A DNA stretch of 64,000 nucleotides from Aestuariirhabdus sp049985285 (GCF_049985285.1 NZ_JBNIEU010000001.1:806001-870000), one strand, 5' to 3'. Positions 16,640-25,637 are shown, numbered from the stretch's first letter. The notes: a model not told the origin generated them from the letters alone. Numbers and translations are program-made.

Positions 16640-16783
16640 TTACTCAATGACACGCAGCAGCTCGGTGTGAAACTCACCAGGCTTTAGACGAATACGGTAG
16701 TAGACACGGCGCCACCAGCTATCCTGTTGTTGGCGATGAGACCGGTCGGGCAGTGCATTGGGCTGGGTCAGTTGGGCTGGCAT
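16640..16783 (-). CDS. Possible 47-residue basic small protein
   Basis: An open frame from ATG 16783 to TAA 16640-16642, with a good GGAGG seven bases before the ATG. The protein is hydrophilic and basic, with a Trp/Tyr-rich centre (DSWWRRVYYRIRLKPGEF) and no membrane helix. The aromatic-basic core suggests nucleic acid or membrane-surface contact, which is speculation. It lies in the intergenic region between the TSUP relic and the FemAB-like gene, which otherwise holds no gene. No homologue is recognised. Confidence 0.5.
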   Translation of the reverse strand: MPAQLTQPNALPDRSHRQQQDSWWRRVYYRIRLKPGEFHTELLRVIE

Positions 16784-16867
16784 GGCAAACCTCCGGCGGC
16801 TGGAATCTTTCTACCCTGAGAGTAGCCCGCACAGATGACCTTCTGATGAAGCTTTGATGACAACGGC

Positions 16868-18007
16868 TCAGGGTTCGCCGGCGTAGGGCAGCAGCTCACG
16901 AGCCGCCGCCATCTCCCGCTCGAGATAGCGCGCCTCCTGCCCCAGAAAATGCTTAATCGCTTCACGAAACTGCGGTTCACGAATCCAGTGACTCGACCAG
17001 GTAACAACCGGCTCGAAGCCACGCTTGATCTTGTGCTGCCCCTGGGCACCGGCGTCGAAACACTCAAGTCCCTGCTCTATACAGTACTCGATACCCTGGT
17101 AGTAACAGGTTTCAAAGTGCAGGAAATCAAACTCCTGCAAGCACCCCCAATAGCGACCGTAAAGGTGCCGACTATCACGCAGGTTTAACGCTGCGGCAAC
17201 GATGCGGCCCTGTTGACGCGCTACCACCAGCATTAACTGCGACGGCAGCTCCCTGCCCAGCTGCTCGAAAAAGGAAAGAGGCAGATAGCCCCGATGACCG
17301 CTGCGCTTGAGATAGGTCAGCTGGTAAAAGCGGTGAAACTCTACCCATAGAGCCGGGTCAATCTGGTGACCATCCAACCGCTGCAGCTCAATACCCTGCT
17401 CCGTGACTCCCCGCCGCTCCTTGCGAATAGTCTTACGATGACGGGAGCGCAGGGCCGCCAAAAAGTCATCAAAGTCGGAATAACCACGATTAAACCAGTG
17501 AAACTGGATGCCCTGTCGCGACAGCAAGGGAGCCGGCAGGCGGCGATGTAAGCTCTCATCGGCAAACAGCAGGTGCCAGGAGGAGCAGGCATCTTCACCC
17601 TCCTCTCGCCCAATTAGGTCACACAGTAAGCTGGCCATCTGCAGCGGGTTTTCACCATCGACTGCACACAGCCGTGGCCCCGTTGAGGGGGTGAAGGGGA
17701 TCGCCGCCAGCAGCTTGGGATAATAGTTGATACCGTGGCGATGAAAGGCCTCGGCCCAGCTAAAATCAAACACGTATTCGCCATAGCTATGCCATTTGCG
17801 ATAGCCGGGGAGAATCCCTACCAACTTATCATGACGGTAAAAGAGCCCGTGTTGCGGTTGCCAGCCGGTGTCGCGGCAGACCGCACCACTAGTCTCCAGC
17901 GCCAGCAAAAAAGCATGCTGCATAAACGGGTTATCGTTGTTAAGTACCCCGTTCCACTGTTGGGCGCTAATCTGCTCGATGGCGGACAGCCAACGTACTT
18001 CCAGCAT
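16868..18007 (-). CDS. FemAB-like/DUF482 acyltransferase-superfamily protein
   Basis: A 379-residue protein of the DUF482 (PF04339, peptidogalycan-biosynthesis-like) family, related to the FemAB/GNAT fold. Characteristic segments are NPFMQHAFLLALE near the start, YVFDFSWAEAF, SLFAD-like LLFADE, and the late CYYQGIEYCIEQGLECFDAGAQGQHKIKRGF block. FemAB enzymes transfer amino acids to peptidoglycan, but DUF482 proteins have no established reaction. It is cytosolic by composition and appears to be a single gene. Confidence 0.85.
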   Translation of the reverse strand: MLEVRWLSAIEQISAQQWNGVLNNDNPFMQHAFLLALETSGAVCRDTGWQPQHGLFYRHDKLVGILPGYRKWHSYGEYVFDFSWAEAFHRHGINYYPKLLAAIPFTPSTGPRLCAVDGENPLQMASLLCDLIGREEGEDACSSWHLLFADESLHRRLPAPLLSRQGIQFHWFNRGYSDFDDFLAALRSRHRKTIRKERRGVTEQGIELQRLDGHQIDPALWVEFHRFYQLTYLKRSGHRGYLPLSFFEQLGRELPSQLMLVVARQQGRIVAAALNLRDSRHLYGRYWGCLQEFDFLHFETCYYQGIEYCIEQGLECFDAGAQGQHKIKRGFEPVVTWSSHWIREPQFREAIKHFLGQEARYLEREMAAARELLPYAGEP

Positions 18008-18187
18008 GGGAACTCCTGCGAGCGATAGGTCTCTCTCTATGGGTCACGGCGTCTAACGCTGCAGATACCGCCACAGCCGGCACCGAACCCTGGGCACAGA
18101 GATCCGCCCCCTAAGCCCTGCCGACGACCGCATAGCAGGGCGCTACCTCACCGCGCCCGCAGGCCAAAGCCACCGGCGGCGTCAATA

Positions 18188-18493
18188 TCAGGAACCGGTA
18201 CTGGTCATGGTGCACTCCCACCCCCAGTTGCGCTGGCGCTCAACAAACTCTTCTGCATTGCGCTCGCAGTATCCCTGCTCGCTGTCGGCATGCCACAGCG
18301 TCTGCACTTCGCCATCTTTCTGGTACACAACATCACAGGGCACCGGGCTATCTGCGGCCGTGTAAACCACACTGATAATTCGCTCCATCCCGGCTTGGGT
18401 GCAGACATAAGTTTCATCAGCCATTGCCGGGGCCACGGGCAACATTATTGCAGCGCCCGCCAGGGCCAACTTCGATAAAAAAGGGTTTTTCAT
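18188..18493 (-). CDS. Small secreted protein of unknown function
   Basis: A 101-residue protein from ATG 18493 (GGAGC upstream). Residues 1-25 are a signal peptide with cleavage after AMA. The mature ~76 residues contain four Cys (CTQAG, PCDVVYQ, YCERNAEEF, WECTM), enough for two disulfides in the periplasm. The motif DVVYQKDGEVQTLWHAD resembles small conserved proteobacterial periplasmic proteins of unknown role. A perfect 20-bp palindrome lies 28 bases upstream of the start and may control it. Confidence 0.7.
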   Translation of the reverse strand: MKNPFLSKLALAGAAIMLPVAPAMADETYVCTQAGMERIISVVYTAADSPVPCDVVYQKDGEVQTLWHADSEQGYCERNAEEFVERQRNWGWECTMTSTGS

Positions 18494-18520
18494 TTTTGGT
18501 GCTCCAAGTCCTTGAGTATG

Positions 18521-18540
18521 ACCGGGAGTGCACTCCCGGT
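18521..18540. promoter_or_regulatory. Perfect 20-bp palindrome upstream of the small secreted protein
   Basis: ACCGGGAGTG is immediately followed by its exact reverse complement. With no loop and no T-tract on either side it looks like a protein operator rather than a terminator. It sits just upstream of the 18493 start, where a repressor would act. Confidence 0.45.
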
Positions 18541-18645
18541 GGCCTCTGAGCTTAGCACAGGAGGGAAAATGAACCGAGAATTCTGTCCCGGAACGAACGC
18601 CGCGGGCTGGGCTAGAGGCCACCAAGAGCGCTGGATGCAAGCGGA

Positions 18646-18682
18646 GAAAAGGTCATCGGGGCGCGACTGGAGCACCCCGATG
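18646..18682 (-). terminator. Probable terminator of the aminotransferase gene
   Basis: Arms CATCGGGG (18654-18661) and CCCCGATG (18675-18682) form an 8-bp stem. In the leftward direction the stem is followed by ACCTTTTCT. It lies eight bases after the aminotransferase stop. Confidence 0.6.
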
Positions 18683-18689
18683 GGCCGGG

Positions 18690-19880
18690 TTAAAGCACCC
18701 GGGCGAGGGAGTCGACCAGATAGTCAATATTGCTGTTGTTGATGCCGGCGATATTGATACGGCTCGAGTCCACAAAGTAGATCGAATTTTCCGACCTCAT
18801 CTGGCGCACCTGCTCGGGAGTTACGCCCAGAAACGAGAACATTCCCTTCTCGCGGGTGATAAAACTGAAGTCACGCTCGATTCCGCGAGCAACAATTTTA
18901 TCGACCAACAGTTGGCGCAGCCCGTTGATGCGATTACGCATCAGGGTCAACTCACTGTGCCACTGCGCGGTCAGCTCTTCGCTGCTAAGGATGATCTCTA
19001 CCAACGCCGCCCCATGGGCCGGGGGCATCGAGTAGTTCGCACGGACCACACTGCAGAGCTGGCTGTGGGTTGCATCACGAGCGATCGAGCTTGCCGAGAT
19101 CGCGATTACCGCTCCGGTTCGCTCACGATAGAGACCGAAGTTTTTGGAGCACGATGCCGTGATCAGCAGCTCTGGCACCGCCGCCGCCAGAATACGCAAG
19201 CCAGCGGCGTCTTCATCCAGACCATCGCCCAGGCCCTGATAGGCGATATCCACCAACGGCAGGAATCCGCGCGCTTTCGCCACTGCCGCGACCTGCTCCC
19301 ACTGCTGCAGGTTCAGGTCAGCGCCACAGGGGTTGTGGCAGCAGCCGTGCAACAGCACGACATCACCGGCACCCACCTGCTCCAGGGTAGCGATCATCGC
19401 CTCGAACTGGATGCTCGATGTCTCGCGATCGTAGTAGGGGTACTCCTTGATCTGCAGCCCGGTATCCCCCATCAGGGGAATATGGTTGGCCCAGGTCGGG
19501 TTACTCACCCATACAGTAGCGCCCGAATTGCAGCGCTTAACCAGCTCCGCTGCCGCGCGCAGGGCACCGCAACCACCTGGGGTCTGCAGTGTATTGGTGC
19601 GGCCCTCGACGATAGCCGGGTGATCGGCACCCAACAGTAGAGCCTCCATCACCTTACCAAAACCGGGTGCACCGGCCGGGCCGATGTAGGCCTTGGTGGT
19701 TTCCGTATTGATGTGGTGTAACTGGGCTTTTTTTACCGCGTCCAGTACAGGCGTGTTTCCCGCTTCATCTTTGTAGATGCCGACCCCGAGGTCGATCTTG
19801 AGCGGATTGGGGTCATTCCGATAGACGGCCATAAGCCCCAAAATCGGATCATCTGGTAATTGTACGAGGGTTTCTAACAT
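18690..19880 (-). CDS. Aromatic amino-acid / aspartate aminotransferase
   Basis: A 396-residue class I aminotransferase of the AspC/TyrB type. SCSKNFGLYRERTG contains the PLP-binding lysine, HGCCHNPCG-like and DIAYQGLGDGL the cofactor-contacting Asn, Asp and Tyr, and SSRINIAGI the C-terminal substrate Arg. Length and motifs match both AspC and TyrB. The neighbourhood does not decide between aspartate and aromatic substrates. It transfers amino groups between glutamate and oxaloacetate or aromatic keto acids in the cytosol. Monocistronic, with its own terminator. Confidence 0.9.
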   Translation of the reverse strand: MLETLVQLPDDPILGLMAVYRNDPNPLKIDLGVGIYKDEAGNTPVLDAVKKAQLHHINTETTKAYIGPAGAPGFGKVMEALLLGADHPAIVEGRTNTLQTPGGCGALRAAAELVKRCNSGATVWVSNPTWANHIPLMGDTGLQIKEYPYYDRETSSIQFEAMIATLEQVGAGDVVLLHGCCHNPCGADLNLQQWEQVAAVAKARGFLPLVDIAYQGLGDGLDEDAAGLRILAAAVPELLITASCSKNFGLYRERTGAVIAISASSIARDATHSQLCSVVRANYSMPPAHGAALVEIILSSEELTAQWHSELTLMRNRINGLRQLLVDKIVARGIERDFSFITREKGMFSFLGVTPEQVRQMRSENSIYFVDSSRINIAGINNSNIDYLVDSLARVL

Positions 19881-20050
19881 GGTGGTCCCGGTTCAGGAGG
19901 TGGTGCGCGAAGGCGCCGTTTTATGCCACTGGCGTCATCTTGGATAGTAACGAGTTTAGCGCTGTCACGCTAACACTTCTTGGCCAAAACAACGGCTTTC
20001 CAGCGCGGATTCTGAACCCGGTCACGCCGGGGCGGAAACCGCCCGACAAA

Positions 20051-20428
20051 CTAGTTCAGGTCGGCGGCATATCGTCGCAGTAACTCTCCGGGAACGATCT
20101 CCAGCGCCTTTTGGTGGGTGCGGGTCAGGTGCACGCGCGGAGCGCTGTCGGCCTGCTGGGCTTCAAGCCAGCGCGCGGCGCACAGGCACCATCGGTCACC
20201 CTGCTTGAGACCGGGAAAGCCGAACTCTGGAATGGGCGTGCTGAGGTCATTGCCCCGTGCCTTGGAAAAAGCCAGAAAAGCATCGGACACCTCGATACAC
20301 ACCGTATGGGAGCCCACGTCTTCGGCGCAGGTATTACAGCATCCATCACGAAAAAAACCGGTTTTCGGGCGCTCACTGCAGGGCAAAAGCGCTTCACCGT
20401 ATACGTTCAGGGAATCATCCATTTGCAT
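20051..20428 (-). CDS. DUF2237 family protein
   Basis: A 125-residue protein matching the DUF2237 pattern: NVYGEALLPCS near the start, GFFRDGCCNT, DVGSHTVCIEVSDAFLAFS and GDRWCLCAARW. The multiple conserved Cys could bind metal, but no function is established for the family. The start is ATG at 20428 with GAGGAG six bases upstream. It is a single gene between the aminotransferase and a SnoaL-like gene on the same strand. Confidence 0.88.
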   Translation of the reverse strand: MQMDDSLNVYGEALLPCSERPKTGFFRDGCCNTCAEDVGSHTVCIEVSDAFLAFSKARGNDLSTPIPEFGFPGLKQGDRWCLCAARWLEAQQADSAPRVHLTRTHQKALEIVPGELLRRYAADLN

Positions 20429-20533
20429 TGCTTACTCCTCAGGGCGAATCCGCTTTACGCTAAACGGATAGGGTCTCCATCCTAGCCCCCGCTCCAGTCG
20501 CTGGCAACGCAGCGCCCCCAGGGGCTGGCCAGA

Positions 20534-20920
20534 TTATTTCTTGGGCAGCAGCTGCCCCATCATTTGGTGCACCAGATTTACCGCTTTTAAGGGCCGCAAC
20601 ATCACCTTGAAATCGATGATCTGTCCCGCTTCGTTGCAACGAATCATATCGACTCCATTGATATGGATACCGTTGATCTCGGTTTCGAACTCGAGCATGG
20701 CATCCTGGCCGCTAGCGACCTCCCGCAGATAGCGAAAGCTGGGGTTGGCGAGGACCTGCATCGCCGCCATGAGGTACATACTGGTAATCGCTTTCCCATG
20801 TTGAGGGCTGTGTACGACCGGTGAGTGGAAAACCACATCGTCGGCTAACAACGACTGCAACCCTGCCGGGTTTTTGCTTTCCAATAGCTGATGCCACCGC
20901 TCAAGTGTTTGCTCAATCAT
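20534..20920 (-). CDS. SnoaL/NTF2-like domain protein
   Basis: A 128-residue single NTF2-like cone fold. The N-terminal helix (ERWHQLLESKNPAGLQSLLADDVVFHSP) and following beta-sheet residues (MLEFETEINGIHINGVDMIRCNEAGQIIDFKVMLRP) are typical of SnoaL-like polyketide cyclase/isomerase relatives. These folds bind small hydrophobic ligands. No reaction can be assigned. It is cytosolic and lies between DUF2237 and the fused spermidine synthase-like gene, probably as its own unit. Confidence 0.75.
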   Translation of the reverse strand: MIEQTLERWHQLLESKNPAGLQSLLADDVVFHSPVVHSPQHGKAITSMYLMAAMQVLANPSFRYLREVASGQDAMLEFETEINGIHINGVDMIRCNEAGQIIDFKVMLRPLKAVNLVHQMMGQLLPKK

Positions 20921-21030
20921 AGAACTGCTCCGCGTATAGTGTTTTTGGTTTTGTTATCACGCCCGCTGGCGAGGGCACAGTCTATCTCGTCGGCAACCAA
21001 CTGTCCCCATCCAACCAGCCCGCGACAGCA

Positions 21031-22626
21031 TTAACCGGAGTAGATCAGGATCTCCCAGGGAGTAGAATTGATGATGATCTCGCGCACACCTTCGCGGGTA
21101 TCAGAATCAAAAAAATCCATGGGGTTGTAATCGTCGGTTAAGACGATGGCGCGGGCATCTGCGGGAAATTCAAACCGGCGCCCCAGATTCGCCTGCACCT
21201 GCTCCCGAGCCATGGGATGTACCGGGAACTGGCGTATTCGAGTCAGGTCAAGGGTACGGGGAGCGCCGTTGTAGGCCAACACGGCCAGATTACCAAAGCT
21301 GCTCTGTGCGCTGGGGGCGAAGGTGGGATAGAGCTCCACCTGGTCAAACACCTGGCGCAGGGTTTTTATGACCGATGCGCTCATGTAGGTATCATTGTGG
21401 AGCTCTGCCGCCAGGTTAACGGCCAGCGTGCCTTGTCCATTTATGCGCTTGGCGATCAACTCCAGGGCCTCAACGCTGAGCAGGTGGGAGGGCGTCGTGT
21501 CACCGGTAAACACATCCATAACCACCAGATCGTACTGCTTCCGGCTTTGGGCAAGGAAATAGCGAGCGTCCTGCACATACCACTCGCCGACGGGGTCAGC
21601 CCCAAAATAGTCGCGGGCCATCTGGTACACCACCGGATCAATATCCACTACGTCGGTCACCACCCCCTGCTGCTCGTACCATCGAGGTATGATGCCGGCT
21701 CCCATGCCGATCATCAGGGCGTTGTTCATCTGTGGATTCATCGCCCATGGCAGAAATTCGAGAAAGTAGGAGTACTCGTAGATCGACTGGTGGTTGCTGG
21801 CATCCACTCCCCCTTGCACCAGACCGTCGATCAGGAGTTCACGGATTCGTTTGGGGCCAAAGCTGTAGTCGACCACCTTGACGCTGCCGTAATGACTGTC
21901 AACGCTGGCGATCAGCTGCGCCCGGGTGCCGTTATCCATAGTGACATTCGGCAACTCACGGTGGGGTTGCAGCCACAGCAATATTGGCAACAGCGCCAGG
22001 GGCAATAGCCAGCGATACTCCCGCACAGCCAGCAGATAACCCGCACCCAGCAATACCAATAACAGGCCAACCGCTTGAAATATCTGGTCGACGCCCATCC
22101 AGGCGATCAGGACGAAACCGGTGAGGGCGGTGCCGATAACCGAGCCCAGGGTAGAGATGGCGTAGAGACTTCCAACCGTGCGACCCAGGCTGTTCATCTC
22201 GCGCGCAGCTATACGCACCAGAAAAGGGGAGACAAAACCCAATAAAAAAAGCGAGGGCCCAAACAGTAACGTGGTGCTGACAAAGGAGCCGAGCCGCAGG
22301 CCCATCGGCACACAGAGTTTAAGTACCGGGGCTTTAAGAATAGGGATCAACAGTACCGCGATACCCGCCAGGAGGATAATCGCGAACAGATAACGGGCTT
22401 CACCGTAGCGATCCGAAAGCCGTCCTCCGACCGCGTAGCCCAACGCCAGCGAGATCATGGTTACCGCAATTAATGAGGTCCAGATAAACAGACTGACCCC
22501 AAAGAAAGGACCGATAACCCTGGACCCCAATACCTCCACCACCATGATCAGGGCACCACAGAGAATGGCTGTAAAAAACAAAAAACCTATAAACCAGCGA
22601 GGATGTTGGTCAGTCGGTGTCATCAC
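21031..22626 (-). CDS. Membrane-fused spermidine synthase-like protein
   Basis: A 531-residue fusion. Residues ~1-220 form about seven membrane helices related to MFS-type half domains. Residues ~240-500 are a SpeE-like Rossmann methyltransferase-fold domain with the nucleotide loop MIGMGAGIIPRWY, the acidic strand end VVDIDPVV, and the active-site region VVMDVFTGD. Canonical SpeE uses decarboxylated SAM and putrescine; fused membrane forms are widespread and their substrate is mostly unproven. No speD or other polyamine gene is adjacent. Confidence 0.83.
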   Translation of the reverse strand: MMTPTDQHPRWFIGFLFFTAILCGALIMVVEVLGSRVIGPFFGVSLFIWTSLIAVTMISLALGYAVGGRLSDRYGEARYLFAIILLAGIAVLLIPILKAPVLKLCVPMGLRLGSFVSTTLLFGPSLFLLGFVSPFLVRIAAREMNSLGRTVGSLYAISTLGSVIGTALTGFVLIAWMGVDQIFQAVGLLLVLLGAGYLLAVREYRWLLPLALLPILLWLQPHRELPNVTMDNGTRAQLIASVDSHYGSVKVVDYSFGPKRIRELLIDGLVQGGVDASNHQSIYEYSYFLEFLPWAMNPQMNNALMIGMGAGIIPRWYEQQGVVTDVVDIDPVVYQMARDYFGADPVGEWYVQDARYFLAQSRKQYDLVVMDVFTGDTTPSHLLSVEALELIAKRINGQGTLAVNLAAELHNDTYMSASVIKTLRQVFDQVELYPTFAPSAQSSFGNLAVLAYNGAPRTLDLTRIRQFPVHPMAREQVQANLGRRFEFPADARAIVLTDDYNPMDFFDSDTREGVREIIINSTPWEILIYSG

Positions 22627-23061
22627 GGTTTAAATTCCTGATTCGAAGGCAACGGGGGAGAAATTATCGCACAGCGACACCGATTATTCGCCCATTCTGG
22701 CAGGGGTTCTCACGGCCTTGCGCCAGATTTGCCAACCGGCACGCGAATTGTTGCTGATGCCCGCAGGCCTCTGCAGGCCGATGAAGTTGCGATGCTGAAC
22801 CACATTAAACACCACACCCCATGAGACAACTTCACCTTGCAACCGCGCCTCGCAACAAAGAACGGCCTCGGCGCGACCCTCCCCGATTTCTCTGCGCGAC
22901 GGTGATCCAATAATCGACGGCCAACGTATAACTCTCCGACAGCAAAATATAGCTCCCGGGGGATACTATAACCATGGCCTTTACGACTAACTCCACCCTG
23001 TTCACGGATGCGCGGTGGTCGGCGGTGTGTTTACCCAATAAATCCTGTAGAGGATAGACCG
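22627..23061. other. 435-bp intergenic region between spermidine synthase-like gene and ybgA
   Basis: It holds the divergent promoters of the fused synthase gene (leftward) and ybgA-phrB (rightward). An open frame without a usable early start runs 22642-22824 on the plus strand, and a minus-strand frame covers 22832-23092. Neither resembles a known protein or has a good ribosome site. The bases just before ybgA contain AGAGGA as its ribosome-binding site. No terminator or repeat is evident. Confidence 0.5.
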
Positions 23062-24039
23062 ATGAACGACCTTCAGCCGACAACCCTTTCACAAGCCTCC
23101 ATCAAGGTTGGCATCAGCGCTTGCCTGCTGGGCCATGAGGTTCGCTATAACGGAGGGCACAGCCAATCCCGCCTCTGTCTCGACAGCCTCAGTCACTACT
23201 TCAGCTTTACCCCCTTCTGCCCCGAGATGGCAGCAGGACTGGGAACACCGCGACCGGTGCTGCGACTGACCGGTGATCCGACCTCCCCGAGGCTGATCTA
23301 CACGGACCGGCCCGAGCAGGATCTCACGGAGCAACTGCAACAGGGGTTTGCCGATCAACTCCACCAAGGGGATCAGCTCGACGGCTATGTGCTGATGAAA
23401 AACTCCCCCAGCTGCGGCCTCGAAAGAGTCAAAGTCTATCAACCCAACGGCCACCCCCACATCGATCGGGGCCGAGGACTGTTTGCGGCCGCACTGAAGG
23501 AGCGCTTCCCGCTGCTTCCCGTCGAGGAGGAGGGACGCCTTAATGATGCTCACCTGCGGGAAAATTTTGTCCTGCGGGTCTATGCCCACCACAACTTTCG
23601 GTTCGAGGTGTTAGCGAACCCCAGTTACCACCGATTGTTGCAGTTTCACAGCAGTTACAAGTATGTACTGATGGCCCACAGCCAAAAGGCCTATAAAACT
23701 CTCGGCCGCTTGCTGGGCGAAGCCCACAAAAACCCGTTGGACGAAGTCATTCAACTCTATTTCCCGCAATTGATGGCAGCCCTGTCTGCTCCGGCACGGC
23801 GCAAGGGCCATACCAATGTGCTGATGCACCTGCTCGGCTATCTCAAACGCAGCGTTCCTGGGGAGGCTCGTCAGCACATGGTCGAGATTATTCATCGCTA
23901 TCGTGAAGGTAAAATACCCCTGATTACCCCGCTGACGTTGCTCCGTCACTACATCGACCGCGAAGGCAACGACTACCTTCGGGCCCAGCGCTATCTGCAG
24001 CCCTACCCCGAAGACCTGGGGCTTAGCAATCAACTATGA
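23062..24039 (+). CDS. ybgA: YbgA-family protein (DUF523 + DUF1722)
   Basis: A 325-residue protein with DUF523 first (ISACLLGHEVRYNGGH, FCPEMAAGLGTPR, MKNSPSCGLERVK) and DUF1722 after about residue 190 (HSSYKYVLMAHSQKAYKTLG). This two-domain form is usual next to photolyase genes. DUF523 proteins resemble Fe-S/nucleoside-modifying or desulfidase-like enzymes; the role of YbgA is unknown. The ATG at 23062 has AGAGGA upstream. Its stop overlaps phrB by four bases, so the two are translationally coupled and probably work together in UV response. Confidence 0.9.
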   Translation: MNDLQPTTLSQASIKVGISACLLGHEVRYNGGHSQSRLCLDSLSHYFSFTPFCPEMAAGLGTPRPVLRLTGDPTSPRLIYTDRPEQDLTEQLQQGFADQLHQGDQLDGYVLMKNSPSCGLERVKVYQPNGHPHIDRGRGLFAAALKERFPLLPVEEEGRLNDAHLRENFVLRVYAHHNFRFEVLANPSYHRLLQFHSSYKYVLMAHSQKAYKTLGRLLGEAHKNPLDEVIQLYFPQLMAALSAPARRKGHTNVLMHLLGYLKRSVPGEARQHMVEIIHRYREGKIPLITPLTLLRHYIDREGNDYLRAQRYLQPYPEDLGLSNQL

Positions 24040-25424
24040 ATCTGGTATGGCTGCGCAACGACCTCCGCCTCGACGATAATCCAGCCCTCTACCATGCCTG
24101 CCAGCAGGGCCAGCCGGTGGCCGTCCTCTACTGCATAACTCCAACCCAGTGGCGGCTGCACCATGAGTCCCCCATCAAGCTGGGTTTTCGGCAAGATGCC
24201 CTCAACCAGCTGGGACAGGCTCTGGCGCAACGAGGTATCCCGTTGGAGGTTATCCAGGCTGCCCGTTTTGACGACCTCCCCGGATGCATTGTCGACCACT
24301 GCATACAACGAGGTATCCGCAAGCTCTGGTTTAACGAAGAGATCCCCGTTGATGAGCGACACCGGGATCAGCAGGTGGTCGAGGCACTGTCCGACGCCGG
24401 TGTACGCTACGAGATGCAGGTAAGTGACCAGATCCTACCGCAGCCGGTTTTCAATCAGCAGGGCGCCTATTTTAAGGTGTTTACCCCCTGGTACCGAGCC
24501 TGGCTCAAGCAGTTACCGGAGATAGGCGACTGCACCCTGCCGGAGCCCGAAGCGATAGCGCCCCCCCTGCCAGCACCCGCTGCCATTGCGCTGCCAGGAA
24601 GCGAGCCCTACCGCCGTGACTTGTGGCCCGCCGACGAACAGCACGCACTGTCCCGGCTTACCCACTTCGTGCAAGAGCGGCGTGCCCGCTATAGCGAATG
24701 TCGTGACATCCCCTCGATCAACGGGACCAGCGGCCTATCACCCTATCTAGCCAATGGGCTTTTAAGCCCCCGCCGCTGCCTACAGGTGATTCGGCAACTG
24801 GCCACGATGGATGGCTGGGAATGGCGTGACGACCCCTGGCTACGGGAGCTGGGGTGGCGAGAATTTTACCGCTACCTGATGATCGGTTTCCCTCGCCTGA
24901 GCCGTAATCAACCCTTTAAGCTGCAAACCCGCGCGCTGCAATGGGAGCGGAACGAGGAGGGGGTGGTGGCCTGGCAACAGGGTCGTACCGGATTTCCCCT
25001 GGTGGATGCGGGCATGCGCCAGTTACGACAGACCGGCTGGATGCATAACCGGCTGCGTATGCTGACCGCCAGTTTTCTTTGCAAGCTGCTACTGGTGGAT
25101 TGGCGCATCGGTGAAGCCTTCTTTATGGAGCAGTTACTGGACGGGGACTTTGCCTCCAACAACGGCGGCTGGCAGTGGAGCGCGTCGACGGGTTGCGACG
25201 CCTCGCCCTGGTTTCGTATCTTCAACCCAACCCGGCAGTCGGAGCGGTTCGACCCCGAGGGCCAGTTTATCCGCACACTGATCCCCGAACTTGCCACCGT
25301 CGAAAATCGCCTGATTCATAATCCCCCGCCGGCGCTGCGCGAGCAGCTCGGCTACCCCCAGCCCGTCATCGACTACCGACAGGCGCGGGAGCGGGTACTG
25401 GAGCGCTTTCGGGTATTGACATGA
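24036..25424 (+). CDS. phrB: Deoxyribodipyrimidine photolyase
   Basis: A 462-residue class I CPD photolyase. The N-terminal domain (LVWLRNDLRLDDNPAL) is the antenna-binding alpha/beta part. The C-terminal FAD domain carries LRELGWREFYRYLM, MRQLRQTGWMHNRLRM and STGCDASPWFRIFNP, the residues lining FAD and the lesion pocket. All signature segments are intact. It repairs cyclobutane pyrimidine dimers in light. It overlaps ybgA by ATGA. Confidence 0.95.
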   Translation: MNLVWLRNDLRLDDNPALYHACQQGQPVAVLYCITPTQWRLHHESPIKLGFRQDALNQLGQALAQRGIPLEVIQAARFDDLPGCIVDHCIQRGIRKLWFNEEIPVDERHRDQQVVEALSDAGVRYEMQVSDQILPQPVFNQQGAYFKVFTPWYRAWLKQLPEIGDCTLPEPEAIAPPLPAPAAIALPGSEPYRRDLWPADEQHALSRLTHFVQERRARYSECRDIPSINGTSGLSPYLANGLLSPRRCLQVIRQLATMDGWEWRDDPWLRELGWREFYRYLMIGFPRLSRNQPFKLQTRALQWERNEEGVVAWQQGRTGFPLVDAGMRQLRQTGWMHNRLRMLTASFLCKLLLVDWRIGEAFFMEQLLDGDFASNNGGWQWSASTGCDASPWFRIFNPTRQSERFDPEGQFIRTLIPELATVENRLIHNPPPALREQLGYPQPVIDYRQARERVLERFRVLT

Positions 25425-25429
25425 GAGCG

Positions 25430-25455
25430 AAAAAAACGCCCCTCGGGGAGGGGCG
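25430..25455 (-). terminator. Strong leftward Rho-independent terminator
   Basis: Stem CGCCCCT/AGGGGCG (25437-25443 with 25449-25455). In the leftward direction it is followed by a run of T. On the plus strand there is no T-tract, so it serves leftward transcription, although the nearest leftward gene ends 183 bases away. Confidence 0.8.
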
Positions 25456-25560
25456 CCGATAAAGAATCCACAGGACTACGCCTTGCGGTGCAACCCAGGA
25501 AAACAGGTCGAGAGATCGAGTCCTGACCGCACTCTTGCCCTTTATTGCTGCTCATTTAGC
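25430..25560 (-). ncRNA. Candidate small structured RNA ending in the 25430-25455 terminator
   Basis: Upstream of the terminator, on the leftward strand, CAGGACT and AGTCCTG (25519-25525 with 25471-25477) can close a 7-bp helix around two small hairpins (TTGC-loop-GCAA at 25483-25493 and a TCGA-type hairpin at 25508-25519). No credible protein is encoded. The 5' end is a guess. It may be an independent small RNA or simply the 3' untranslated region of the esterase gene. Confidence 0.3.
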
Positions 25561-25637
25561 TGACGCCTCAGTAGCAAACAGGACGCTCTAATGGCGATCT
25601 ATCCACGACCATAACCCGTCCGGCCTGCGGATTTCGA

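Noticed and set aside
16504..16650. 48-codon plus-strand frame starting at GTG
   Set aside because: Its apparent similarity to the TSUP region is the complement of the real coding strand of the permease, so it is better explained by the gene relic.
18569..18742. 57-codon plus-strand frame with AGGAGG before the ATG
   Set aside because: It crosses the aminotransferase terminator and 3' end, and the composition is unlike a folded protein.
22642..22824. 60-codon plus-strand open frame upstream of ybgA
   Set aside because: No start codon before its last half and no family resemblance.
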